This document shows positions 26,328 to 33,569 of a stretch of 64,000 nt of DNA, piece by piece. How positions within the stretch are numbered: the stretch's first letter is position 1; every line of letters begins with the position of its first letter. Under the pieces are notes generated by a model. It saw only the letters and a program-made list of their open reading frames with translations. It did not search any database and was not told the DNA's origin. The stretch is taken from positions 1 through 64,000 of the forward strand of contig JAFNVC010000019.1 of assembly GCA_017379935.1 (NCBI GenBank), read 5' to 3'. The position numbers and the translations under genes are program-made. The stretch is from Clostridia bacterium (GTDB lineage Bacteria; Bacillota; Clostridia; Oscillospirales; Acutalibacteraceae).

Positions 26328-26364
26328 GAGCCTTGCGTTTTTTTTCGCAAGGCTCGGTTTTTTT
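26328..26364. terminator. Hairpin between the 5S gene and the convergent lipase gene
   Basis: A perfect 10-bp stem (26328-26337 with 26346-26355) has an 8-nt T loop. On the plus strand it is followed by GGTTTTTTT, and on the minus strand it lies just beyond the stop of the gene at 26363. It probably ends transcription in both directions, with the better T tail on the plus strand. Confidence 0.75.
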
Positions 26365-27934
26365 ATTTAATTACAGCTGCTAACATTTCTCTTGTAAGCT
26401 TGAAGATAAACTCTGTAATCTTTTCAAGTACATTGAAGATGATATCTGCCGTTGTCGGAGCAACTGCTTCCTCTGTAAGCGGCATAAGCTTCGCATTGTC
26501 ATAATCGTAAGTCATAAACTGCGGATACTGCTCGTTATCGTAAACCGTGAGCTGTTTCTCGCTTGTTGCAAGCCACATAATGAAATCAGTGCTCTCTCCG
26601 TAGGGGTAGTCAACGTGACCCATATCGCGGAAGAACCATGTCTGGTCGGGGAGCATACACGTGGAAGCGTCGATCTGATTGTCGGGTGAAATGTGGTCGT
26701 GACCGTCATTTTCAGCCTGAACATAATCATCGCCGAGTGTTTCCTCAAGAAGTGCGCTTGTTGCGCCGCCGCTTGCATATTCAACATCGATAAGGTTATC
26801 TGTGTTGCTTACGGATACGCTCTCGCTGATGGGAAGTGACGGCCAGTTGTACTGTGCAAGGACATAGACGTTAGTGTCGTTATCCATTGCAGACTTGAGG
26901 AGGTTTTCAGCCTCGCACTGTACGTTATAGTGGTACTCGTCGATTCTGTCGACAAGCTTTTTGCTTTCGGTGCCGTTCAGCATACAAGCCTTAGCATCTG
27001 CATAATTTTCGTCCGGAACGAGAGCCCAGAGACCGGGCATACGTCCGAATACGGGGATGAGAAGCTCGTCGTAGATTCTTTCCTTGAGGTTGTCTGTGAT
27101 TGAGTTGGCGAAGGCCTCAAGACCGCCGTTAACGCCTGATTGCTCGAGAAGTACATCAAGATAGTCGATAACGTTTGTCCATGTGTTATCACGTGTGAGA
27201 AGTGCAAGGCGGTGCCAGAGTGCGGAAAGAGTAAGGCTGAAATCAGCCGAGAAAAGACTTCCTACACAGGACGTGCCCTGAAAAGCAGTTGAACACATAA
27301 TGATTGTGTCGAGATCATCACTGCCGTATTTGTAAAGATAAGAGCAGGTGACCGTACCGCCCATGCTGAAGCAGGCAAGTACAATTCGGTCATAGTCGCC
27401 GTCAGTCTTGATTTTTTCAATGAAGGCATTGAGTCTGTCAGCGTGAACAAGCGGATCCTTACGCCAGTCATAGTTAAAGAAATATGTGTTTTCAAGACCA
27501 AAGGTGTCTATACCTGCGCGGACAGTTGCAAATTCGTTCGATTCGCCGGAAACAAAGGGCTCCTCATAACCGACGAGAGAATGATCAAAGAGAGTTCCGT
27601 CGATATCGTTAATTGAGTTGCCGTCCTCGTCGAAGGCGAGAGCGCCGAACATACCCTCAAGCGGAGGGAATATTCCGTCAGCAAGCGCATCGTAATCGTT
27701 GGTTGCAAGGAAGGAGAGAACAGGCGGGATTACCTGCAGCACCATCGGTGTGATGCTGTCTGATGTCGGCGGGAAAGCCTGCTCACCGTCACTGTATCTG
27801 AGCGGGAAGGTGTTCATACCGCTGACAACAACGAAAGCAGTCTTCTCCTCGCTTGCAAAAGCGGGAATACATACTGCGAAAATCATCGCAACGGATAAAA
27901 TAATGCTGAGGATTGTCTTAAGGGTTTTCTTCAT
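26363..27934 (-). CDS. Secreted alpha/beta hydrolase, LCAT-like lipase/acyltransferase
   Basis: A 523-residue protein with a signal peptide (about 1-28, ending PAFAS). A lid-like variable region follows, then FFNYDWRKDP (about 152-161), a motif shared with the lecithin:cholesterol acyltransferase-like lipase family. The nucleophile region is LACFSMGGT with S190, but the -2 residue is Cys rather than the usual Gly of GXSXG. A plausible catalytic His lies in DMGHVDYPYG near 445. The substrate is unknown; lipid or acyl-ester hydrolysis outside the cell is likely. GGAG precedes the ATG and a sigma-A-like promoter lies at 27955-27982. Confidence 0.8.
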   Translation of the reverse strand: MKKTLKTILSIILSVAMIFAVCIPAFASEEKTAFVVVSGMNTFPLRYSDGEQAFPPTSDSITPMVLQVIPPVLSFLATNDYDALADGIFPPLEGMFGALAFDEDGNSINDIDGTLFDHSLVGYEEPFVSGESNEFATVRAGIDTFGLENTYFFNYDWRKDPLVHADRLNAFIEKIKTDGDYDRIVLACFSMGGTVTCSYLYKYGSDDLDTIIMCSTAFQGTSCVGSLFSADFSLTLSALWHRLALLTRDNTWTNVIDYLDVLLEQSGVNGGLEAFANSITDNLKERIYDELLIPVFGRMPGLWALVPDENYADAKACMLNGTESKKLVDRIDEYHYNVQCEAENLLKSAMDNDTNVYVLAQYNWPSLPISESVSVSNTDNLIDVEYASGGATSALLEETLGDDYVQAENDGHDHISPDNQIDASTCMLPDQTWFFRDMGHVDYPYGESTDFIMWLATSEKQLTVYDNEQYPQFMTYDYDNAKLMPLTEEAVAPTTADIIFNVLEKITEFIFKLTREMLAAVIK

Positions 27935-27954
27935 AATACCATCTCCTTAGTGTC

Positions 27955-27982
27955 ATTTTAACATATATTCCGCCAAATGCAA
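27955..27982 (-). promoter_or_regulatory. Probable promoter of the secreted hydrolase
   Basis: Minus strand TTGCAT (27977-27982), 16-bp spacer and TAAAAT (27955-27960), about 20 bp before the start codon. Confidence 0.55.
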
Positions 27983-28022
27983 ATAAATTTCGTTTCATTT
28001 TTCCTCTATTTGAAAAAATACC

Positions 28023-28051
28023 TTGATTTTCCTTTTCAAATACACTATAAT
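28023..28051 (+). promoter_or_regulatory. Sigma-A promoter of the BMP lipoprotein gene
   Basis: TTGATT (28023-28028), 17-bp spacer and a perfect TATAAT (28046-28051), 36 bp before the ATG. Confidence 0.75.
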
Positions 28052-28087
28052 GATATACATAATATTGTGGTCAAGGAGGCCTATACA

Positions 28088-29113
28088 ATGAAAACATTTA
28101 AGAGAATTTTCGCTATTGTGCTTGCAGCGGTTATGCTTATGAGCCTTGCTTCTTGTTCACTCATGCCTGAGACTGAGACAGATATCACCAACGATAACAT
28201 CAAAATCGGTGTTCTTCTCAGCGGTACAAAGGATTCAACAACAGGTATGTCAGGCGCAACAATGACAGCTCTTAATGAGCTTATGAGCGCAGGCTACGGC
28301 ATCAATGATGAAAAGTTCAGATATGCAGAAAACGCTGATCCTGCCGATGCTGATGCAGCTGCAGCTGCTATCCAGTCTCTTCTCAACTTTGAGTGTAATC
28401 TCCTTATTGCCGATAATGCTGAGTTTATCGATGATATTCAGAAAAAGGCTGCTGAAAACGAGACAGTTAAGTTCCTTGTATTCGGTGCTGAGAATGACGG
28501 CAAGAATATCTATGGCTACAATGCTAACATCACAGGCGTTGATTACCTTGCAGGTATCGTTGCAGGTATGAAGGCTGCTGAGCTCAATGTTCCGAAGCTC
28601 GGTTACCTCGTAAAGAGTGACGCTGACCTTTCAAACCTCAATGCTTTTGCATCCGGTGCAAAGTCAGTTTATGCTGATGTAAAGGTTTCTGCTGTTGCAG
28701 GTACAGATGCTGCTGCAGGTGTTGCAGCTCTTGTTAAGGAAGGCGCAGTTGTTATCGCTTCTGACTATGAGGATGAGGCAATCGCAACAGCATGCACAGA
28801 TGCAAAGATCTTCTTCTGCGGCTTCGGCTCAGAGACATATAAGGATGCTGAAACATTCCTTTGCGCTCCTGTTTATAACTTCACACAGTTCTACATCGAT
28901 GCTATCAAGGCTATTGTTGACGATGTAGAGCCCGCACCGTTCGAGGGCGGTTATGCTACAGGTGCTACATACCTTTCAGACATTAACGAAAACAATGCTG
29001 CAAAGGGCACACAGGAGGCTGTAAATAAGGCTGCTGAAGCCATCGCTGACGGTTCACTCGGTCTTACAGTTGCTGTTGATACACCCGTTGAAAACGTTAC
29101 AATCGCAAAATAA
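28088..29113 (+). CDS. BMP/PnrA family substrate-binding lipoprotein
   Basis: A 341-residue extracytoplasmic protein. The ATG at 28088 is preferred over a longer frame because the promoter's expected start of transcription falls at about 28058 and AAGGAGG lies just upstream. The signal peptide ends in SLASC, so Cys23 is the likely lipid site. The fold is that of basic membrane protein (PnrA) receptors for nucleosides: KIGVLLSGTKDSTTGMSGA at the start, GVDYLAGIVAGMKAAEL in the middle and PVYNFTQFYIDAIKAIVDD later. No cognate permease or ATPase genes are adjacent, so it may work with a remote transporter or as a sensor. The gene stands alone, with its own terminator. Confidence 0.85.
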   Translation: MKTFKRIFAIVLAAVMLMSLASCSLMPETETDITNDNIKIGVLLSGTKDSTTGMSGATMTALNELMSAGYGINDEKFRYAENADPADADAAAAAIQSLLNFECNLLIADNAEFIDDIQKKAAENETVKFLVFGAENDGKNIYGYNANITGVDYLAGIVAGMKAAELNVPKLGYLVKSDADLSNLNAFASGAKSVYADVKVSAVAGTDAAAGVAALVKEGAVVIASDYEDEAIATACTDAKIFFCGFGSETYKDAETFLCAPVYNFTQFYIDAIKAIVDDVEPAPFEGGYATGATYLSDINENNAAKGTQEAVNKAAEAIADGSLGLTVAVDTPVENVTIAK

Positions 29114-29128
29114 TTTCTAAAAATAATT

Positions 29129-29163
29129 TACGGTCAGTTCCGAGGAACTGACCGTATTTTTTA
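29129..29163. terminator. Terminator between convergent genes
   Basis: A perfect stem (29130-29141 with 29144-29155) carries a short loop; the plus strand continues with ATTTTTTATTT. It serves the BMP gene and lies at the end of the convergent acyl-CoA synthetase gene, whose stop is inside the tail. Confidence 0.88.
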
Positions 29164-30855
29164 TTTCTTGTATTCGTTGATTTTACCTGCAACCGTTTCG
29201 GTTGTTTCTTTTATGAAACGCTTGATTTTGTTTGAGCTTGTTTTCGGGAATTCGCTGTCGCGGATGATAACCTTTGAAATCTGCTTGTAAATCGGAAGCT
29301 CAACGCAGGCGGCCTTGATGCTTTTTAGCACCTCGGAGGGAGTTTTCTTTTCCTCAAGGAAAACCTCCGCGGTAAGCGAGCTTTCGTTGCCGTTCTCGTC
29401 CTTTTCACCGCTGACAACAACCTCGTTTACATATTCTATATCCTGAATATAGCCTTCAATTTCCTCGGGGTAAACGTTCTTGCCGTTGTTGAGGACGATA
29501 ACGTTCTTCTTTCTGCCGGAAATTACAAGCTGATCGTTTTCGTTGATATAGCCGTAGTCGCCCGTGTAGAACCAGCCGTCCTTGAGAACCTCAGCGGTCA
29601 GCTCGGGCTTTTTGTAGTAGCCCATCATAACAATGTCGCCCTTGACGCAGATTTCGCCGATGCCCTCGTCATTAGGCTCGTCGATTTTCCATTCAATGCA
29701 CGGGAGCTTGATACCGACGGTGCGGAAATCGTTATACATATCGTGGTTAGCACAGACAAGCGGTGAGCATTCCGTGATACCGTAGCCGTTGATAAGATCA
29801 AAGCCGATATCGTCAAAGAACTTTGCAACCTCAGGACGTATCGGTGCACCGCCGCAGACGATTTTCTTGAGCTTGCCGCCGAATTGCTGATGAATAAAGC
29901 CGAAATAGTCGTGTCTCTTATCAATACCCTGCGCGCGCAGCTCGTTGCTCTTTTCGACCATAGCGTTGAACTGCTCCTCCATGCCCTCCTTACGGATGTT
30001 TCGCATAATGCGCTTGTAGATTGATTCGGCAATTGCCGGAACAACATAAACATACGAGGGCTTGTATATTACGAGGTTTTTAACGATTGTTGAAAGGCTT
30101 TCGTTGATGCAAAGCGTTGAATGGTGGTGGAAGGAAACGAGGATATCACTGACCGCCTCGTAGGTGTGGTGATAGGGGAGGAGTGAAAGACCCGTGTCAT
30201 AAACGGTGGAAACCATAAGTCCGTAATAAACGCTCGAAACGAGATTATGCTCAGAGAGCATAACACCCTTTGATGCGCCCGTTGTGCCTGAGGTGTAAAC
30301 GAGAAGCTTCAATTCATCGGGATTGACCTCCTCTGCGATAAATTCGGTCGGGTCGAGCGTCTGACCTGTTGCGAGAGCCCAATGGAAGGAACGGAAGCGG
30401 TCCTCGTTGTCAAGTCTGTCGAAGCCGATGAAATATTTGATTCCTTCAAGCTCATCTGCGTGATTTTTGAAGATCTCTTCATATTTTGCATCGTAGAAAA
30501 CAACGTTAGTTTCGCTGTCCTTCAGGACGTTTATAATATCGCCTTCGGGCAGCTCCTTGTCAATCGGGATGAAAACACCCTTACTGCGCAAAGCTGTCAT
30601 ATAAGCGATAATCCAGTTATATGAATTTGCTCCGATACAAGCGATATGCTTGTCCGACAGCTCTTCTTTATTAAGAAAAGCACCGAGTGAGTTTACCGTC
30701 TCAACAAACTTGTTGAAGGTTACCTCGCGGATTTCCTCACCGACCTTATATTTATATGCGATTTTTTCACCGGCATCACGGACAGCGAGCTCCATCATTT
30801 CTTTTATGGAAGAGAATTTCTGCACCTCATAGAGAGGATATTCGTTATTTTTCAT
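29161..30855 (-). CDS. AMP-dependent long-chain acyl-CoA synthetase-like protein
   Basis: A 564-residue adenylate-forming enzyme. The P-loop is LVYTSGTTGASKGVMLSEHN (about 187-206), the core motif is LINGYGITECSPLV, and the ATP-binding GWFYTGDYGYINENDQLVISGRKKNVIVLNNGKNVYP region holds the conserved Asp and hinge Lys. The N terminus, YPLYEVQKFSSIKEMMELAV, and length match long-chain fatty-acid CoA ligases. The true substrate is not readable. An AGGAGG site lies upstream of the ATG. A second family member starts at 63219. Confidence 0.88.
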   Translation of the reverse strand: MKNNEYPLYEVQKFSSIKEMMELAVRDAGEKIAYKYKVGEEIREVTFNKFVETVNSLGAFLNKEELSDKHIACIGANSYNWIIAYMTALRSKGVFIPIDKELPEGDIINVLKDSETNVVFYDAKYEEIFKNHADELEGIKYFIGFDRLDNEDRFRSFHWALATGQTLDPTEFIAEEVNPDELKLLVYTSGTTGASKGVMLSEHNLVSSVYYGLMVSTVYDTGLSLLPYHHTYEAVSDILVSFHHHSTLCINESLSTIVKNLVIYKPSYVYVVPAIAESIYKRIMRNIRKEGMEEQFNAMVEKSNELRAQGIDKRHDYFGFIHQQFGGKLKKIVCGGAPIRPEVAKFFDDIGFDLINGYGITECSPLVCANHDMYNDFRTVGIKLPCIEWKIDEPNDEGIGEICVKGDIVMMGYYKKPELTAEVLKDGWFYTGDYGYINENDQLVISGRKKNVIVLNNGKNVYPEEIEGYIQDIEYVNEVVVSGEKDENGNESSLTAEVFLEEKKTPSEVLKSIKAACVELPIYKQISKVIIRDSEFPKTSSNKIKRFIKETTETVAGKINEYKK

Positions 30856-31010
30856 CAGTTACGCCTCCTTGGTTTTATATCAGAAATTTTTACCTTTTTC
30901 AGAAATAAATATTCATTCAAATTATCACATAAACCCGAAAATTTGTCAATAATACAGTAAAGACTGTTTGTAAATAAAAAATCAACAAATTATTAAATGG
31001 TAAGCACCTG

Positions 31011-31039
31011 TTGATTTGTTTTTTTGGTTGTGGTAATAT
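31011..31039 (+). promoter_or_regulatory. Probable promoter of the patatin gene, overlapping a hairpin
   Basis: TTGATT (31011-31016), a 17-bp T-rich spacer and TAATAT (31034-31039) lie 25 bp before the ATG. A 9-bp inverted repeat (30979-30987 with 31009-31017) covers the -35 box, and a run of T occupies the spacer, so the same bases could also act as a terminator for transcription from upstream. Confidence 0.45.
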
Positions 31040-31063
31040 TTTAACAGTTGAGGTGATGTTTTT

Positions 31064-31915
31064 ATGTCGAAAACAGGACTTGTGGTTGAGGGCGGAGGAA
31101 TGCGCGGCGTATATGGCTGCGGAGTACTTGACGCCTTTCTCGAAAACGGAATAAAATTCCCGTACAGCATAGGCGTTTCGGCAGGGTCTGCCAATATGGC
31201 ATCGTTCATTGCTGAGCAGCACGGCAGAAATTATCGGTTTTATACGAGATATTCCTTTGATGAAAGATATATGAGTCTTAAAAATTTTGTGACAACGGGC
31301 TCGTTTTTCGGAATGGATTATATTTATACCGAGCTCAACGAGGACATTGACCCGATAAATTTTGAAAAGCTTACAAATACTGATATGGAGTATTATGTTG
31401 TCGCAACGGATGCGGTGACAGGCAAGGCGGTTTATTTCAATAAGGATGACGTCGAAAAGCACAGAGGCGAGGTTTTTAAGGCTTCGAGTGCTGTTCCTGC
31501 TATGTGCAGACCCGTTGAGATTGACGGCAGGATGTATTTTGACGGCGGAGTAGCGGATTCTATTCCTGTTAAGCGTGCGGTCAGCGACGGCTGTGACAAG
31601 ATTGTAGCCGTGCTTACACAGCCGAGAGGATATGTCAAAAGACCGGAAATGGGCAAGAAGCTGTATAAGGAAATGCTTCGTGACTATCCCGTGATTGTAA
31701 AAGCTATGAACGTCCGCCATTATGTCTATAACAAGACTCTCGAATATCTCTATAAGCTCGAGCAGGAGGGAAGAGCCTTTCTTTTCTGTCCGGATAACGA
31801 GGATAACGTTACGATTATAACGCGCAACAAGGAGGAGCTGATAACCTTCTATAACGAAGGCGTGCTTGATGCTGAAGCGCGTATGGATGAGCTGAGAGTT
31901 TTCTTACAAGACTAA
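31064..31915 (+). CDS. Patatin-like phospholipase family protein
   Basis: A 283-residue lipid acyl hydrolase of the bacterial patatin family (YjjU-like). The oxyanion box is EGGGMRGVYG (about 9-18), the nucleophile elbow G-V-S-A-G holds S39, and the catalytic Asp is in MYFDGGVADSIPV (about 161-173). There is no signal peptide, so it acts in the cytoplasm or on the inner membrane face. AGGTGATG precedes the ATG. It is transcribed alone; the region that follows contains only hairpins. Confidence 0.9.
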   Translation: MSKTGLVVEGGGMRGVYGCGVLDAFLENGIKFPYSIGVSAGSANMASFIAEQHGRNYRFYTRYSFDERYMSLKNFVTTGSFFGMDYIYTELNEDIDPINFEKLTNTDMEYYVVATDAVTGKAVYFNKDDVEKHRGEVFKASSAVPAMCRPVEIDGRMYFDGGVADSIPVKRAVSDGCDKIVAVLTQPRGYVKRPEMGKKLYKEMLRDYPVIVKAMNVRHYVYNKTLEYLYKLEQEGRAFLFCPDNEDNVTIITRNKEELITFYNEGVLDAEARMDELRVFLQD

Positions 31916-31958
31916 AGAAAGATTGCGTTATCATCGTGTTTCAAATAATACTGTTATT

Positions 31959-32073
31959 GATATAAATCCCTGACGGGAGTTAAGGGATTTATATCATATC
32001 GAATTTACTGTCAGGTAAATATATCGATTTTTCCGTAAGGAAAAAATATCGAATTGCGAAGCAATATATCGAC
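31959..32073. repeat. Array of four hairpins, three of them joined by ATATCGA
   Basis: A 13-bp perfect stem (31959-31971 with 31983-31995) is followed by three short hairpins: ATTTAC/GTAAAT (32003-32020), TTTTTCC/GGAAAAA around GTAA (32028-32045), and ATTGC/GCAAT around GAA (32053-32065). They alternate with ATATCGA-like spacers (31996-32002, 32021-32027, 32046-32052, 32066-32072). No reading frame explains it. The design resembles non-autonomous palindromic repeats (MITE- or REP-like), to be confirmed by finding other copies. Confidence 0.7.
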
Positions 32074-32077
32074 AAAA

Positions 32078-32125
32078 AACTACCCGAAAGAGAGCAATAA
32101 AACTCTTTTCGGGTAGTTTTATATA
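32078..32125. terminator. Bidirectional terminator between patatin and XRE genes
   Basis: ACTACCCGAAA (32078 onward) pairs with TTTCGGGTAGT (to 32117), with a one-base bulge and a loop near 32092-32102. T-rich tails on both sides suit the convergent genes. Confidence 0.8.
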
Positions 32126-32162
32126 TGTTGTTTTTATTAAAACTTCTGTTTCTTGAAAGTGC

Positions 32163-32381
32163 TTATTTTTTCGGTTTATATGGTTTTTGTTCGTCAGTCA
32201 AATCCATAAGAAAATCTAAGCTTGTATTGTAAAATTTAGCGAGAATTATAAGGTTTTCAGTTGTTGGCAGTAAATCGCCGCTTTCATATTTTGAAATCAT
32301 GCTCTGTGGTATGCCTGTTTCCATTTGCACTTTTATTTGTGTGAAGTCATTTATAACTCGAATCAGTTTGATGTTTTTCAT
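32163..32381 (-). CDS. XRE-family helix-turn-helix regulator (72 aa)
   Basis: A compact DNA-binding protein. The Cro/C1-type HTH is seen in RVINDFTQIKVQMETGIPQSMISKYESGDLLPTTENLIILAKFYNTSLDFLMDLTD. The ATG at 32381 is chosen over the upstream GTG because AGAGG lies 8 nt before it. It is divergent from the VanZ-like gene, and TGAATAT motifs lie in the shared region, so it probably controls that promoter and its own (inference). The AT-rich composition matches the two downstream genes and differs from recG. Confidence 0.85.
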   Translation of the reverse strand: MKNIKLIRVINDFTQIKVQMETGIPQSMISKYESGDLLPTTENLIILAKFYNTSLDFLMDLTDEQKPYKPKK

Positions 32382-32393
32382 TATTAACACCTC

Positions 32394-32468
32394 TTATATT
32401 CAATTAAATCATAAAATATGCTTGACATTTATATTTGTTTTGAATATAATATGAATATGGTGAATATT
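32394..32468. promoter_or_regulatory. Repeated TGAATAT motifs in the divergent control region
   Basis: TGAATAT occurs three times in one direction (32441-32447, 32452-32458, 32461-32467) and once inverted (32396-32402). They lie over and around the consensus promoter at 32422-32450, roughly one helical turn apart. Such clustered repeats are a plausible operator for the adjacent XRE regulator. Confidence 0.4.
32422..32450 (+). promoter_or_regulatory. Consensus sigma-A promoter of the VanZ-like gene
   Basis: TTGACA (32422-32427), 17-bp spacer and TATAAT (32445-32450), both perfect. The start of transcription expected about 7 nt past the -10 box falls at or beside the gene's start codon, so the mRNA may be leaderless. 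Confidence 0.8.
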
Positions 32469-32906
32469 ATTAACAAAATACGATTGGTTTATATATTTTT
32501 TTCGTTCATATCTTTGTTGATAGGCGTTCTAATTTATATTTTTTTGAGGCAAGAAACATATATTCATTCATTATTCAGTGAAGAGTTTCTTAAGAAAATA
32601 TATATCTGTAACAATGATGTTTCTGATTTGCCGATAATAGAGTTTTTAAAATACTATCTTGTGGATTTTTTGTGGTGCTTAGCACTGAATTTTTCTTTAT
32701 TAGCGGTTACTGATTTCAGAAAGCGTTTAAGTTTTTTGGTTGTTTTGGTGCTTACTTCGATATTTGGATTGATATACGAATTGGCGCAACTTTTTTCTAT
32801 TGTGTCAGGAACATTTGATTTTATTGACGTTGTTATGTATATCTTAGCCTCACTTTGTGCGACTATGATAAATATAAAAATAATAAAAAGGATTGATTTA
32901 GAATGA
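32457..32906 (+). CDS. VanZ-like membrane protein
   Basis: From the ATG at 32457 the product has 149 residues. Earlier in-frame ATGs at 32451 and 32418 lie upstream of the expected transcription start, inside or before the promoter. Four hydrophobic segments are visible, and the region FGLIYELAQLFSIVSGTFDFIDVVMYILAS fits the VanZ family pattern (E..Q...G.FD..D). VanZ-like proteins occur in teicoplanin resistance and in many unrelated settings, so resistance should not be assumed. No ribosome site precedes the start. The DUF5067 gene overlaps its end by 4 nt. Confidence 0.65.
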   Translation: MVNIINKIRLVYIFFSFISLLIGVLIYIFLRQETYIHSLFSEEFLKKIYICNNDVSDLPIIEFLKYYLVDFLWCLALNFSLLAVTDFRKRLSFLVVLVLTSIFGLIYELAQLFSIVSGTFDFIDVVMYILASLCATMINIKIIKRIDLE

Positions 32907-33400
32907 AAAAGTTTTTATCGGTTTTATTGAGTATTGCATTGTTGGCAACTTTTGCATTTTTTGCTGTTGCAAGTGGAGAAAGCTCAGACGCTGACACCAC
33001 CCAACCTGCAGGGGCAGCATCAGATAGCGGAAATGACGATACCCTCGGTCAGTATAAAGTTGAAATTAAAGATGCAAGATTAACTAAAGATTATGAAAAT
33101 AAGCCTGCAGTTGTTATTACATACGGATTTACTAACAATGCAGATGAGGCTGCAGCTTTTGAGTGGACATTTGAGGATGTGGTTTACCAGGGCGGAGTTG
33201 GCCTTGAGCGTGCATATTTTCTTGTAGATGGCGACCCATATAATGAAGCAAATATGAGTAAAGAAATCAAAAAGGGTGTTACCCTTGATGTTGAGATTGC
33301 ATATGTATTGAACGATACTACAACTGATATCGAGGTTGAAGTTTCTGAACTTATCAGTTTCAGTGATGCAACTGTAAGCCGTGTCTTTTCTATTAAGTAA
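32903..33400 (+). CDS. DUF5067-type secreted protein
   Basis: A 165-residue protein starting with a signal peptide (about 1-24, ending AVASG) and an acidic, Ser/Thr-rich linker (GESSDADTTQPAGAASDSGNDD). The beta-sandwich domain begins at QYKVEIKDARLTKDYENKPAVVITYGFTNNADE, the usual DUF5067 core. No lipobox Cys is present. Function is unknown. It is translationally coupled to the VanZ-like gene (ATGA overlap), and a hairpin at 33418-33450 ends the transcript. Confidence 0.78.
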   Translation: MKKFLSVLLSIALLATFAFFAVASGESSDADTTQPAGAASDSGNDDTLGQYKVEIKDARLTKDYENKPAVVITYGFTNNADEAAAFEWTFEDVVYQGGVGLERAYFLVDGDPYNEANMSKEIKKGVTLDVEIAYVLNDTTTDIEVEVSELISFSDATVSRVFSIK

Positions 33401-33417
33401 TTGATAAATAATAACAA

Positions 33418-33450
33418 CAAAGAAGCTGCCCGTTCGGACAGCTTCTTTGC
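33418..33450 (+). terminator. Hairpin after the DUF5067 gene
   Basis: CAAAGAAGCTG (33418-33428) pairs with CAGCTTCTTTG (33439-33449). The T tail is poor, so termination efficiency is uncertain. Confidence 0.6.
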
Positions 33451-33569
33451 ATAAAAGGGGATGTATGAAAAAGACAAACTTGTAATCAGCTTATGACTGA
33501 ATTATATCACCACTTTATTAAAAAATATGCAGGACGGGATGAACATTTTGTTAACTCGTCCTGCATTAT

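Noticed and set aside
30917-31720. Minus-strand frame of 267 residues
   Set aside because: It overlaps the patatin gene in antisense and shows no family resemblance.
32457-32906. Glycopeptide resistance gene vanZ
   Set aside because: The match is to the broad VanZ-like family only; no vanA/H/X genes are nearby.
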